Shown here: positions 1 through 11,994 of the stretch, piece after piece
How positions within the stretch are numbered: position 1 is the stretch's first letter
Layout of the letters: every line of letters starts with the position of its first letter
Assembly: GCA_031772625.1 (NCBI GenBank)
Contig: CM062814.1
Location: 821,508,757 to 821,572,756 of the forward strand
Length of the DNA stretch: 64,000 nt
Reading direction: 5' to 3'
Source of the DNA: Pinus tabuliformis
Taxonomy: Eukaryota; Streptophyta; Pinopsida; Pinales; Pinaceae
The notes under the pieces: model-generated
Told to the model about the DNA's origin: nothing
The model's input: the letters and a program-made list of their open reading frames with translations, nothing else
The model's database searches: none
Position numbers and translations under genes: made by a program

Positions 1-225
1 CATGGCACATCGTACAAGTTAACTCTACTGAAACATTATATAATCAAGTCATCTTAGGAGATTGGGAATAACTCTTTCTTGGAGAATCAAATTCTGATTG
101 GACTAGTGGGGTTAGAAAGAGGAACCAGAGGGCTACTGTAGGAGACAATTTCAGAACTTTGAGATCTGAAATTACAGAGTTATAGTCATTTCGAGATTGA
201 GCTCCTGAAATGAAGAAAAGGTGAT

Positions 226-1600
226 ATGAGGAAGTTTGATGGAAAGGATCCAGTAAATTGGATACTACAGATAGAGCAATATTTTGATCTACATGTTGTA
301 CCACTATTACAAAAGGTATGCATTTCATCTTCATATTTAGAACCAAATCAATTTTTATGGTATAAAGGGCTTTGTTCTCATAAACAACTTGTTATGTGGT
401 CAATTTTCACGGAGGAAATGATAGCACATTATGAGGATACAAAGAGAAACACCATCTTTAGAGCAACACCACAACAATTGGAAGAAAAAAGAGAAAAATG
501 GATTTGTTACAAAGTGGAAAAAAAATTATTGCAACAAGGAAGTCTACCCCTCACAATTATAAAGATGGAAGTGTTTTTTCTCCTAGCCGTCCACAACCTA
601 CAAGGGTTACACCACAACAATTGGAAGAAAAAAGAGAAAATGGGCTTTGTTACAATTGTGATAACAAATACATTAAAGGTCATAAGTGTGCTGAGAAGAA
701 ATTATTTTACATTGATTGTGGAGAGGAGGAAGAAAATGATCAAGAAATGTCAAAAGAAGAGTATATACACCAGGAACCAACCCCAAAGAAAGAAGAAATG
801 AATCCGGCCATATCATGTAAAGCATTGGAAACAATTACCACTCCTAAAACTCTCAAGATAGAAGGACATATCAAGAAGAAAAAGGTTCAAGAAGTGAAAT
901 ATCACATTGAGAAAGAAGAAATGAATCCGACCATATCTTGTAATGCACAGGATGGAATTACCACTCCTCAAACTATCAATATAGAAGGACATATCAAGAA
1001 GAAAAATGTTCAAGAATTGAAAGATCACATCGAGTCTCAAGAAATCAATCCGACCATATCTTGTAATGCATTGGAAGAAATTACCACTCCTCAAACTATC
1101 AAGATAGAAGGACATATCAAGAAGAAAAAGGTAAGAGTGTTGATTGATTCGGGAAGTACCCATAATTTTATTGATTGTAAGATAGCCAAGGAATTGAATT
1201 GCTTCCTATATCCAGCACCGGAGTGTCAAGTGATGGTTGCAAATGGAGGAACCATAAATTGCTCTGGAAAGTGCCATAATATCAAGCTATCCATTTGAGA
1301 ATATGTATTGAATAGCCCAACGATTTCCATTCCAATGGGTGGTGCTGATGTTTTACTAGGAGTCCAATGGCTACAATCTTTGGGTACGATAGCTTTTATT
1401 TTTCAAGAACTTTTCTTGAAATTTTTTTGGGAAGGAAAGGAAGTTGAATTGAGGGGTATCGAAGGAAAACCTGGAAAGATAATCAAATTTAACAACATGA
1501 CAAAGCTTCTAAATAAAGAACAACGGGGAAGAACTTACTTGCTGAAGATTCCACATGGGAGGACAAGAATTTATACAGAAGCATCAAGAACTACTCAAGC
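226..1600 (+). pseudogene. Gag-protease remains of element A
   Basis: In order: a short gag piece (MRKFDGKDPVNWILQIEQ, 226-280); a CCHC zinc knuckle (GLCYNCDNKYIKGHKC, about 643-690) that would bind RNA; three tandem 41-residue units (798-1138); and an aspartic protease with the active-site motif VLIDSGSTHNFID (from about 1138). G carries the same domains at 60254-61800, except that G has a coiled-coil gag segment where A has none, and one linker unit where A has three. The stretch after the protease resembles G only as far as about 1530. Broken fossil. Confidence 0.8.
798..1138 (+). repeat. Three tandem 123 bp coding repeats
   Basis: The motif EEMNPTISCNA...ITTP...IEGHIKKKK recurs with a period of 123 bp (units from 798, 921 and 1044). 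The units lie between the zinc knuckle and the protease. The related element G has one unit (about 61450-61540). The period is a whole number of codons, so each added unit lengthened the linker by 41 residues. Confidence 0.85.
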
Positions 1601-1633
1601 GTTGAGGACAACACTTTTTGAAGGAGAGGGGCA

Positions 1634-1966
1634 TGTTAGGTCCCTATACTACTAGTGTAACCACTTATTGTTATTAGTACAACCCCCTTCTTATATTGTT
1701 GTGCCCATGTAGTCCCCATATTGTTATTATTGTGCCCTATATAAGCCCACTATTTTTATTATTGTGCCCTTACATTATTATTGTTATGTCGACTCTGATT
1801 ATATTATGACCCCTTATACTCCTCTATATAGAAACGAGGTCTTGTCATTTGTATCTTCCAAGAATTTTTCATTTGTGTAATGTAAAGGAGGTTGCCCCCT
1901 CGAAGAGGATTATTTCTAAGGATTTCATCTATCTTTTCTATCTTTTTGTGAGTTATTTTCATAACA
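1634..1966 (+). repeat. 3' LTR of element A
   Basis: It begins TGTTAGGTCC and ends TTTTCATAACA, 333 bp. It aligns along its length with the LTR of G at 59242-59574, also 333 bp. It contains a TATA-like CTCTATATAG near 1821. Coding sequence of minus-strand element J resumes directly after it. Confidence 0.9.
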
Positions 1967-3000
1967 GTAGGGGTCCTATCCATCATTAGTTCATAACTTT
2001 GACAATGACGCTCATCATAACCTACATATGTATAAATTGCAAAAAAACTGATGGGTGGTTTGTACAAACATCTGTAGTAGATGAAAATTATTTGTCACAT
2101 GTTTTCCTGTGACCTGACAAATAGCGCACCATGGCACTACTCCTGCACTTGGCCCAGTGGTATTTTCTGGCTTTAGGGTGATAGACCCCCTCCCAATAAG
2201 ATAATTCTGATAAACCAGACAATGACCCTTATCATGACCGTGGCCTTTGCATTTCAAGCACCAAACTTCTGTGTGGACTTTAGGCTAGGCTTCCTTTCCC
2301 TTCTTCAAGCTCTACAACTCCAGGTGCAAACTTTCCAGCTACAAGTAAATCTATTGTAATCCAATGTTTGTATCTTGTATTGGTGAGGCTTCTAATCTCA
2401 TCGCGATCTCCAAAGCTTCTGCTTGCAATGCTATATTTTACTGTGATAACGGTAATCTTAGGTGGGGCAACAACAAAGAAATGTACCACTCTTTGTGTTG
2501 TTCATCTATGATGTTCATGTTATCCTACCGGATCAGGAATTTTAGCCTCTAATTGAAATCCCACGAGGATTCACTCACCACTTTCTTTATCTCCTTAAAA
2601 TCTGTAACAGACTACGCCTGAGATTTAGGCTTCTTAAACTCAATGTTCAACGCTTGCTGAGTATCTACCAACGTCATGGCAGGGTGATCTTGATAGTACT
2701 TTATATACCAAGTCAGCACTCTATCCTACAGTGTCGTGACTAGTTGTGCTTTCTTTAGATTATCATCAGTGATTTGTTGCGTTGTCCACACAAGATCTGC
2801 AAAAAACCAGAATTGCTTGAGATCTTCACTCCCTACCCCTTTAAATATTGACATATTCATTGCATTTGCCATGTTGAATGGTGGAGGTGGAGGTGGAGGT
2901 GAAGGTATAGGAGTATGCGGTGGAGGTGGAGATGGAGGTAGATTGGATGGATGAGGTATCTGCAGGATACCCTGACTTACCAACTGTAGTGTACTTCGCA
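1967..3000 (-). pseudogene. Gag relic of minus-strand Ty3 element J
   Basis: Read on the minus strand. A proline-rich start (PSPPPPHTP) is followed by FKGVGSEDLKQFWFFADLVW and ITDDNLKKAQL, the entry to a plant Ty3 gag capsid region. Further along are cysteine/histidine knuckle-like stretches (WCAICQVTGKHVTNNFHLLQ, then VGYDERHCQSYELMMDRTP). The order matches the gag of plant Ty3 elements with knuckle pairs. The gag is interrupted at 1967 by the LTR of element A. The copy is broken and cut by the window, so the clade is uncertain. Confidence 0.7.
2878..2942. repeat. GGTGGA-type microsatellite
   Basis: Imperfect repeats of GGTGGA/GGAGGT. On the minus strand they encode the proline-rich start of J's gag, so the repeat is part of the coding relic. 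Confidence 0.8.
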
Positions 3001-3607
3001 GTGTATTAAGAATAGTTCCTTCGTTGTCACTTGATGAGGATTCTAATAGCGGGCTATATTCAAAACCTGATTCTCTGTTCCTTCTGAAGGGTTTTCTGCT
3101 TCATGTAGTCCCAAACATCAAGGTAATGGCATAACCCGTTTTTCACACAACAACATCTTAATCCAAGTTTTTAGGTATTTTAAGTACTTACCTCATAGTC
3201 CTTCAAAGAGCTTGTGCTTTTCTTCTCTGTAATTGACAATCGTATCGATTGTGAGCTCAATAACAAATCCTCCGAGTATGCAATCAATCTAGTGATGAAC
3301 AACTCGCAGGATGTTGTTTTCTGAAGCTTCTAGGTGCCTCACTAGCTCTAGCATCCACACAATAGGGCCGTCAAACCTCCACGTACCCTGACTGTCTACC
3401 AATCGTGCAATTCACAAGGGAAGAAACAGAAAAAGTCTTCAGTTTCGTCTAAGTATAGGTATCTACTCAACCACTATTTTTTGGACAACCATGAGATTCG
3501 GTTCTTCTGAGCTGCGAACGTGTGTTCCTTTCGATCGAGCCACTTCTCAATTTCCTTCTTAGTAGGAAACCACTTATTCAACATCACACATTCCTTAGAT
3601 TGATCCC
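3001..3607 (-). other. Leader region of element J
   Basis: Between the gag start and the primer-binding site I see no coding domain. By position it is the untranslated leader, possibly with a decayed gag N-terminus. Confidence 0.45.
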
Positions 3608-3626
3608 AGTCCTGGCAACAGAACCA
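3608..3626 (-). promoter_or_regulatory. Primer-binding site of element J (tRNA-Asp-like)
   Basis: On the minus strand it reads TGGTTCTGTTGCCAGGACT. This resembles the TGGCGCCGTTGCCGGGGA site used by many plant Ty3 elements. It lies two bases inside an LTR end (GCCAACA on the minus strand). Confidence 0.6.
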
Positions 3627-3826
3627 TTTGTTGGCTTAAGGGGGCCTGACCCAGGTTCAGAGTTATTCATGCCAACCAACAAAACCATAATTGTTATCCC
3701 TTTCAGAAATAACCTACGTAGCGCAGGCTATAGTCTCACCCGAAGTGGTATTGGGGGATGCTAGAACTAGGTTTTTGAATCTAGAGGCCTGTGTGATGGT
3801 TTCCTAAGGTTCTTATAGCATAGATC

Positions 3827-4135
3827 TGCCTTTGCACAGTTCTATCCCTTCCGATTGTTAACTACTACAATTCTATCAAAATGACCTTCAGGTCTTCGCA
3901 AAGGTACTTGATTGTACTTAACATGCATAAAAGATATAGATTCACTACTTTCACACAATAAAATGCATACTATGAAGCCCTTATGACCTCGATTTGCCGT
4001 TGTGCAGATCTGCCCTTTTCGAACAGTTAACTACAACAAATCTATTTAACAACTTCCCAAGCTCTGCAAAGGTGTTTATTTATACTTATTATGCATAAAT
4101 ATTACAGATCCATCCATTTCGCGTGCAATTAAGAA
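3827..4135. repeat. Two-copy tandem duplication of about 170 bp
   Basis: Shared landmarks recur in order: a TGCAC/TGTGCAG start, GTTAACTAC, GCAAAGGT, ATGCATAAA and ATAGATTC/ACAGATCC. The second copy starts about 165-175 bp after the first. It lies in the LTR of J. Confidence 0.65.
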
Positions 4136-4259
4136 TTATTTCATATAAATAGATCACATCGTGAAGATACATAAACTTAAACACAAGTAAATAAACAAGG
4201 CACAGATGCACACATTTAGCTCAAAAACAATGTTTATTAAGATGTAAATGTTTAGATAC

Positions 4260-4267
<8 letters not shown>

Positions 4268-4320
<53 letters not shown>
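4268..4320. repeat. (AT)n microsatellite
   Basis: About 50 bp of uninterrupted AT dinucleotides inside the LTR of J, close to its outer end. Confidence 0.95.
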
Positions 4321-4322
<2 letters not shown>

Positions 4323-4328
4323 CCAACA

Positions 4329-6639
4329 TGTTGGAAATAAGTTTTCATTGATGTCAACAGGAGTCAGCTAGAGGCATAAGTGTCAAAGAAATACCCCAGG
4401 GAACAGGTTGCAAGCACACCAGAAGGGGAAATTACCAAAAAAACTATAGTGGATTTGGAGCCATTTATGGAGTAACAGATCATCTCAAGTGTATATTGAA
4501 ACCACTTGGATGGATAGAGTTCTCAAAGGGATTTCCAGTGGTATGTGGAAGCTCAAAAATGGCTTCCTGGATAGTGAGATAAAGCCAGTAAAATTTGGTG
4601 ACCCCAAGCCCAACCTAGCAAAGTTAAAGGTTGTTGGATGAGCCTTTGGAATGTAGCCAAAGTTGGCTTAAATTCCAAACTCAATGGAAAGGATGGTAGC
4701 GCCTTTACAAGAAGCTACAGGTAGACGTGGATGACACATTAGTAGTGGTAAGCATGTTCATTGGCCAGAGGAGGAGCGGGATGACACCATCTCAAAGGTG
4801 ATACCCCAAGGGAGCACCCTAGAGGATTCATATATGATTCAGATGTAAAGTGTTAGGATGAAACATAGTGTGTGGATCCCACCTAGATGTGATAGCCCAA
4901 ATTTATAACCCTGATGCAATTCTTTTGGCACACAAAGGAATGGGAGGATAGCACTAGGCCACATTGTGGATTTCTGATAGCACTCGATATGACCCTCCAG
5001 ATAGCCTTTGTGATAACGGTAGGATGTTTCCCACATAGTCTATCACATAGATCAATGATGAAGATCCACCCGGGGCCCACCCTCCTAAAAACACAATATG
5101 CTCATGAGTGGTGTTGAGGCTGGTTTTTAGGAATCCAATGGTTTTTTATTTTAATGAAGATATTTGTTACAGAACAGGCCTCTAGGGCCCTTTCTCTCTC
5201 CTCTGACAAAGGATAGGTGGCAGCATATGATTGGCTCAAACACATAATTGGTAACATCAAAACTAACACATGACAAGCATATTAGTCATTATTGGGCATC
5301 AGAATGGCCCTTTTCTAGGTGACACGTGTCACCACTCACAAGTTGACACGTGATAGGTGTGATGTCATTATGATATCATCCTAGAGCTATGACCTTGACT
5401 GTTAATAAAAATGTGAAAAGGGAAAGCATTGGGAGGAGTTTTCTAGGACACAGTGGAAGGTTGACAGAACATCAACCAATTAGAAAGGTGTCAAAAAGTC
5501 CCCAACAAGACAATTTATCCCAACAGATAGACCCCAAAGGGTTTACAAATGCGAACATAAATGTAAGTGTCGGGATGTTGAGGGCTATGGTTTTAGCACC
5601 CACATAGGGTCCCATACAATAGTTGGAGGACCAGGGGCATGGTATGTAAGGAGTCATGGAGGCTCTCGGAGTGGCTAAGCGCAAACACCTAGTCACTTTA
5701 CCTAGAATCGAGACCAAATGGTGCGAAGCCATTTATACAAAAGGATTTGTCTTGCGCAGGGCTTAAAAGGGCTAAGTGCCCAATGACCACAGGAAATGGT
5801 TGCAGAGACTGGTTATATGGCAGAAAAAGTAGGTAAAGGGCCAAGAAAAGGGGATAAAGCCAAAATTCAGTGAAACTATCAGTTTTGGTAGAAAAATTTA
5901 GTAGTTAAGCCGAATTAATTGTAGATAAAAATAGCAAGCGTACTGCTAAGTCCTATAAAAATCCCAAATGAGTAAAAACTGCAAATAAAATTAGTTCAAT
6001 TGGAAGAAAAGGTTGGTTAAGGTTGGATAAGTTGTAGAACATGTCTAGAAGACTAATATGATAAGCACAAAGGAAAAAATAAGGAAGCATGCGACAATAA
6101 AAGAAAATAAAGATGCATGCCAAAATATCAAGCCAAAATTCTATATCAGCAAGCTTGATCAAGCAAGATGGACAATTTTTTTTTGAGAGATAAAGCTTGT
6201 ATTGCAACTAGGTGTTGGTATGGTGAAATTGTTTTCTGAAGTGGTGATTAAGATTTAATTGTTTTTGAAAGCAGAAGGAAATCATTGATCCTAGTATGAA
6301 AATGGATGAAATATGGAATAGTGAGTGTATAATGCAAGTTGTATCTTGCTAATTATGGGTTGGTGCTCCTTCTAGTGGGCACTGGAGAATAGTTGGGGTT
6401 GTAGCTCCATTCTGTTGTAGCTGAAAAACAAGTGAGTTGTAGCTTCCTGCTGATTTTAGCCATATAGATTATGACAAGAAGTTGTATCTTGCTCTATGAT
6501 TATTGACATTAAATTTTTTTATGGTTATTTAGGTTATTGCTAAAGTATTTAATGATGTACACAAAGTAAAAGAAAGTTTAATTTGGTAAAATTCCTACAC
6601 TACTGATTTAGCCTCCCAGTAGTGTCCTAGTTTTCAACA
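4329..6639 (+). repeat. 5' LTR of element B
   Basis: It begins TGTTGGAAATAAG and ends TTTTCAACA, about 2.3 kb. It aligns with 11995-14362 throughout, including blocks such as GTGGAAGCTC and GGAAGCATGC. No gene is seen in it. Confidence 0.9.
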
Positions 6640-6641
6640 AT

Positions 6642-6656
6642 TGGTATAAGAGAAGG
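6642..6656 (+). promoter_or_regulatory. Primer-binding site of element B
   Basis: TGGTATAAGAGAAGG lies three bases after the 5' LTR. It is a diverged form of TGGTATCAGAGC, complementary to the initiator methionine tRNA. Confidence 0.8.
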
Positions 6657-6689
6657 TTACTTATGATCAATTTAACAACTGGAATAAAG

Positions 6690-8540
6690 ATGAAAGACCA
6701 TGAAAAACAAGGAAGGAGGTTTTACAAATAAGGCACTTATTTTCAATGGAACAAACCTTGTGTTTTTGAACTGAGGATGAAGACTTACATTCAATCACTT
6801 GGAGCTGATGTGTTGGATGTTGTGGAAGAAGAATATCAAAGGCCACCAATTGTGGTTACCAAAGATTAAAATTTGGAGTTCACATGCAATGCTAAAATAA
6901 TTCATGCCCTACTTGCTAGCCTACTTGAATCAGAACTTGTCAAGGTGATGGATTGCACATATGCCAAAGAAATATGGGACAAGATGAGCAGCTACTATGA
7001 AGGAGACAACAAGGTAAAGAAAGATAAACTCCAAGGTTTTAGGATCCAATTTGAATCATTAAGCATGCATGATCATTAAGTATTTTTTAAGAGTTGATGA
7101 AGTTGTGAACACCATAAGAGGGCTTGATGAGAAGCTAGATGAAGATGTGGTAGTTCAAAAAGTGTTGAGATCTCTTCCTGAGAGGTTTAATCCCAAGGTT
7201 TCAGCCATTAAAGAAATGTCCAATCTAGGCACTCTCACCTTATATCAACTCCTTGGAATACTCACTGCCTATGAGATGAGGATTTCGAAAAGCAAGTCTG
7301 CAACCAAATAATCAACCTTCAAAGAAGAAAAGAAGTGCAAGGATGAGCATGATGACTCATGCCCAGATTCAAATGAAGAAGAAGCTAACTTTGTGAGGAA
7401 GCTCAAGCAAGGATAAAGAAACAATAAAGGTTATTTTCTCTTTAAATTCTTTTATTGTGGCAAAGTTAGTCATTATGCATCAAAGTGTACTAAAAATAAG
7501 AAGAAAGATTATGATCCTAAAGGAAAATTCAAGATGGTTAGAAGGGACAGAAAGAAGGATAAGAAGAAAGGTTCCTACGTTCAAGAAGAGAGATCCTCTG
7601 AAAGTGAGCACAACCAATCCTTAGATGAGGACATAGATGATGATAGCTCTAAATAATTCATGCTTATGGCCATAGAAAATCTGCAAGTTGAGGCTATTTT
7701 TTATGATGATTAAGGAGAAGTTGATATTGAAAGAGACTTAAAGATAGAGAGGTTGAGAAAGAAAAAAAACCTAGAAGGAATCTTTGATAAAAGAAAATTT
7801 TGAGGTTGTTGAATCATTGCTTCTGCAATTAGAAGAAGGTAAGAAGATACAAGAAACCTTGAACCAACACTTAAATGAAAAATCTCAAATATATGAGGAA
7901 CTAGAAGGAAAAATTGTATTGTTGAAGAAGGTTAAAATGCAGCTTAGTTTCAACCAAAAATTTGGGAAAGGTACTAAAGATCTCAATGAGATATTGGAAA
8001 CATAGCGAGCCTCCTCAAATTGAATTGGTCTAGGTTATGAAGTTGAGTCCAATGCAGAAGCTGATTTAAAAGGTAAAAAGGAAATTACCTTTGTTCCAAC
8101 AAAAGAAGGGGCTACAAAGTAGTAGGAGATAATTTCTCAACAAAATAAAAATCAACAACAACAAAAGAATAATGCTAGCCAAGCAAATCGAACTACCCAA
8201 AAATTAGCTCAACACAAAAGGAAGCCTTCCAGGAACAACGATATGTTCCTAGGGTATTGTTTCACATGAATAAATTATGGCCACATAACAATGAAATGTA
8301 GAGTTAATCTCTCCTATAGACAACTCAGATCCAGGAGAATGATTCAAAAGAGAAGAAGTTGACCTAGTTATAATAATTCTTTTTCTCCCCTGAATTATCA
8401 AGTGAAATGTTTTAAATGCCAAAATTTTAGGCATATAACAGTTAATTTCAGGCTTAAAGAAAAGAAGACATGACCAATTATTGAGAAAAATAAGCAGATG
8501 CCAAAGGTCTAGAAAGAAAAAAAGAAAATCAAGCAATGTG
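6690..8540 (+). pseudogene. Gag remains of element B
   Basis: Segments at 6873-7079 and 7069-7311 carry AKEIWDKMSSYYEGDNKV, VVQKVLRSLPERFNPKVSAI and LLGILTAYEMR. These are the UBN2-type capsid blocks, closely matching D's gag. A knuckle-like YCGKVSHYASKC lies near 7455-7490. A coiled-coil-like stretch (7784-8005, rich in leucine and glutamate) follows, as in the long Sirevirus gag. Broken fossil. Confidence 0.8.
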
Positions 8541-8565
8541 ATATTTCCTTATATGCTCAGAATGA

Positions 8566-8955
8566 TTGGACCATTGTTATGTGGAAAATGGATGTTCTAG
8601 GCACATGATAGGAGATAGAAGAAAGTTTCTCATTAGGAATCCAATTGAAAAAGGTAATGTGACTTTTGGCAATAATGATCTAGGCAAAATAATTGCAAAA
8701 GGAGTGGTCAATCTATCGAATGGAAAATGTAAGGCCAAGAACGTTTTATATGTTGATGGGTTGAAACATAATCTATTGAGTGTGTCTCAGATGTGTGATC
8801 AAGGATATGATGTGATCTTCAAAGCAAGAAATTATCAAATCAATTCCATCAACAAAACTAAGATAGTTGTTGAGGTTGTAATAAAAAAAAATAATGTCTA
8901 TGTGCTCAAAGAGAAGACCGAAAGGTGTTGTCTGAAAAAGATTGATGAGAGCTAG
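8566..8955 (+). pseudogene. Protease/pre-integrase remains of element B
   Basis: NGCSRHMIGDRRKF corresponds to the Ty1 protease region, where the family has D-S/T-G. NVLYVDGLKHNLLSVSQMCD is the conserved block before the integrase and is nearly identical to element D. Confidence 0.8.
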
Positions 8956-9030
8956 TTATGGCACAAAAGGCTTGGACATCTAAACTTTAGACAGATTTTC
9001 AAGCTAAGCAAGAAAAATGTTGTTAAATAT

Positions 9031-9825
9031 TTGTTTAGGATTTTAATACTAGAGAACATTATTTGCAAATATTTTCAACTAGGAAAGCACGCTCGAGTTT
9101 CTTTTAAGACAAAGGAAAACTCTTCAGCAAAGCCATTGCAACTGGTGCACATGGATTTGTGTGGACCATCCAGAACGTGTTCAACCACAGGTAAGATATA
9201 TTTTATGCTAATAGTCGATGATTTTAGCAGGATGATGTGGGTTTCCTTTCTTAGAGAGAAATTTGAAGCTTTTGCAAAATTCAAAGAGTTCAAAGTAATG
9301 GATGAGAATGAAACTGTCTACAAAATCAAAAGCATAAGATTTGACAATGGAGATGAGTTCACTTCAAAGGAATTTGATGAATTATATAAACAAAATGGAA
9401 TCAAGAGACAATTTAAAATAGAAGAGACCCCCCAGCAAAATGGTGTAGTAGAAAGAGAAAAGTGATTAGTGTAGAAGTTAGCCATAGTGATGATGACAGA
9501 AAAGAATGTTCAACAAAGGTTTTGGGTAGAGGAAATTCATACAACAATAGTTATTCTCAACAAAGCTCATTTTATACCAAATAGTGACAAAATTCCCTAT
9601 GAGTTGTGGTGTGGCAGACCTGCAACAGTCAAACACTTCAAAATTTTTGGTAGCAGATGCTACATTAAGAGAAATGATGAAAAACTTGGAAAATTTGATG
9701 TCGGAGTAGATGAAGGGGTTTGTATAGGATATTCACACAATAAAAAGGGTTACATATGCTACAATAAATTAACCAAAAGAATCATTAACTGCATCAATGT
9801 GAAGGTGGATGAGCATGCTAATTAA
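9031..9825 (+). pseudogene. Integrase remains of element B
   Basis: LVHMDLCGPSRT, FMLIVDDFSRMMWV and ETPQQNGVVERE match the catalytic core of plant Ty1 integrases. IPYELWCGRPATVKHFKIFG and CYIKRNDEKLGKFDV match the C-terminal part, in parallel with element D. Confidence 0.85.
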
Positions 9826-10235
9826 GAAGAGAAGCAACTCATCCTTGTTGAACTAGTGAGCATCAATGAAGAGCAAGATGAGGTAGTTGTAGAAGAAAGC
9901 GAGGAATATCCCTCTTGTCCTCAAGAAATACATCCCCCAAGGTATGTACAAAAACATCACCTAGATGATAAAATTGTTGGTGAATTAAATATTGGTGTGT
10001 AGACAAGAAGGAAATTGTTAAACCCCCCTACACAAGCACATGTTTCCCTGCTGTCCATGGAGGAAAAAAAAATATTATTCAGGCCCGTTAAGATCAATAT
10101 TAGCTAAAGGCCATGAATGAAGAATTGGATTAGATAGAGAAAAATCACACTTGGGAACTTGTTCCAAGGCCTGCTGACAAGAATTTCATTGGCACAAAGT
10201 GGGTTTTCAGGAATAAATTAAATGACCATGGAGAA

Positions 10236-11004
10236 GTGGTAAGAAACAAGGCTAGGTTGGTATGCAAAGGCTATGCTCAAACAAAAGGTTTGGATTTTTA
10301 TGAAACCTTTGCCCCTCTTGCTAGATTAGAAGCAATAAGAATTTTTTCGGCATTTTCATGCTTTAAGAAATTCAAAATGTATCAAATGGATGTCAAATAT
10401 TCTTTTCTTAATGGAGAAGTACAAGAGGAAGTTTATATGGAGAAGCCAGAAGGCTTTCAGCTGACAGGGGAACCAAATTATATTTGCAGACTTAAGAAGG
10501 CATTTTATGGTCTCAAGCAAGCTCCTAGATCTTGGTATTCCAAGCTAGCTCAAGTGTGGATTCAAACAAGGTGAAACTAACAACAACTTATATGTCAAAG
10601 AAAAGGATGGAAAACTTATTTTGGTGGTAGTATATGTTGATGATATCATATTTTCTAGTGATTCAAATTTGTTGACTAGTGAATTTACAGTTGATATGAA
10701 GGTCGAATTTAAGATGTCCATGATTGGAGAGTTGTCATATTTCCTTGGATTGCAAATAGCGCAAACCCCTAAAGGAATTTTTATTTCTCAAGGTAAGTAT
10801 CTCAAGGAAGTGCTAAAGAAATTTTGCATGGAAGAATGCTCTTTAGTGAGCACTCCAATGGTGACAGGTTGTAAGCTTAGTAAGATGGATGAATATCTAG
10901 AAGTGGACAAAACTTTATATAGATCCATCATTGACAACCTTTTATATCTGATAACTTTAATACCAGACATTATGTGTGTTGTTGTTGTAGTTGGAAGATT
11001 TTAA
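10236..11004 (+). pseudogene. Reverse transcriptase remains of element B
   Basis: [40 protein letters not shown] and [16 protein letters not shown] are the conserved copia RT blocks. [13 protein letters not shown] holds the YVDD catalytic motif. GELSYFLGLQIAQTPKGIF follows. Confidence 0.9.
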
Positions 11005-11039
11005 ACAACTCCTATACAAATCCATATATTAGCATCCAA

Positions 11040-11601
11040 GAGGATCCTCAAATATCTTAGAGCAACAATGGACTATGGTCTATGGTACCGCAGAGGTAAA
11101 AATTTCTCATTTTCTATTTATATTGATGTTGTTTGGGCAGATGATACAAATGATTGAAAAAGCACAAGTGGCAGTGCTTTCTTTTTTGGAGATTGTCTAG
11201 TATCATGGTTAAGCAAGAAGAAAGTTTCAATTTACTTATCTATAACTGAATCTGAATGCATTGTAGCAACTTGTTGTTGTACTCAATTATTGTGGATGAA
11301 GAAAACTTTAAAATAAGTAAAAAAAATTTAGAATCAGTTGATCCCCATTATTTGTGAAAACACAAGTGAAATAAGTATGTCAAAGAATCTAGTATTTCAC
11401 TCCAAGACAAAGCATATCCCCATCAAGTATAATTTCTTGAGAGAGAAAGTTGCAGCTCAGATTGTGAAGCTAGTGTGTGTACCTACCAAAGAGAAAGTTG
11501 TTGATATATTTACCAATCCACTTCCTAGAGAACAGTTTGAATATTTGAAGCAAAGATTTGGAGTTGTGCCTCTTGCCTCCCTCCACAAAATTTTCCTTTA
11601 A
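11040..11601 (+). pseudogene. RNase H remains of element B
   Basis: STSGSAFFFGDCLVSWLSKK, then LVFHSKTKHIPIKYNFLRE and VDIFTNPLPREQFEYLKQRF, match the C-terminal RNase H region of Ty1 pol and align with the end of element D's pol. Confidence 0.85.
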
Positions 11602-11994
11602 GAGGAAGAAAGGTAGATGTTACATTATCAACATATCAACGTGAAGCTTCCAGGTCCATAGGATCAACATGAAAAATAACGAATGTTGAAAGATGGAGAA
11701 TGGTGACAGGGGGAGCATGATGGTGTCTTTTCCATTGATGTCATAGGGGGATAGATATAAATAAATGAAATCAAACAAAATAAAAAAAATAGAGGGAGAG
11801 ATATATGGGAGAAGAAAGCCTTAGGAGAAAAAAGTGGAGACCCACAGTGACAAAAAAACCAACAACATTACTACAACATCAGAAATATTAAGGGGGGGAC
11901 AATCAAAGGAGACAATCTAAGTTGGCATGTTTCTATAAGAGAAAAGGGTTTTTTGTTTGATTTTGGTGTTGCCATTAATGTTAAGGGTGGATAA
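11602..11994 (+). promoter_or_regulatory. 3' non-coding region of B with several polypurine-tract-like motifs
   Basis: AGGGGGAGC (11708), ATAGGGGGATA (about 11743), AAGGGGGGGAC (about 11890) and AAGGGTGGATAA directly before the 3' LTR. Such repeated tracts are known in Sireviruses. The last is the likely plus-strand primer. Confidence 0.65.

Larger units (their letters stand above)
1..1966 (+). mobile_element. Element A: shortened Ty3/gypsy retrotransposon, cut by left edge
   Basis: The leader at 1-225 aligns with 59940-60150 of element G. Next come gag, a zinc knuckle, a protease and a 333 bp LTR, all of G's family. RT, RNase H and integrase are absent, so this is an internally shortened, broken copy that could move only with help from a relative. 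Its 5' LTR lies left of the window. It is inserted in the gag of minus-strand element J, which resumes at 1967. The family looks like a Ty3 chromovirus (Reina- or Tekay-like), judged from G's domains; the clade is an inference. Confidence 0.85.
3629..4328 (-). repeat. 5' LTR of element J
   Basis: A 700 bp segment with matched inverted ends, TGTTGGC at 3629 and GCCAACA at 4328, next to the primer-binding site. Inside are a two-copy tandem duplication (3827-4135) and an AT microsatellite. Its outer end touches the first base of element B. Confidence 0.65.
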
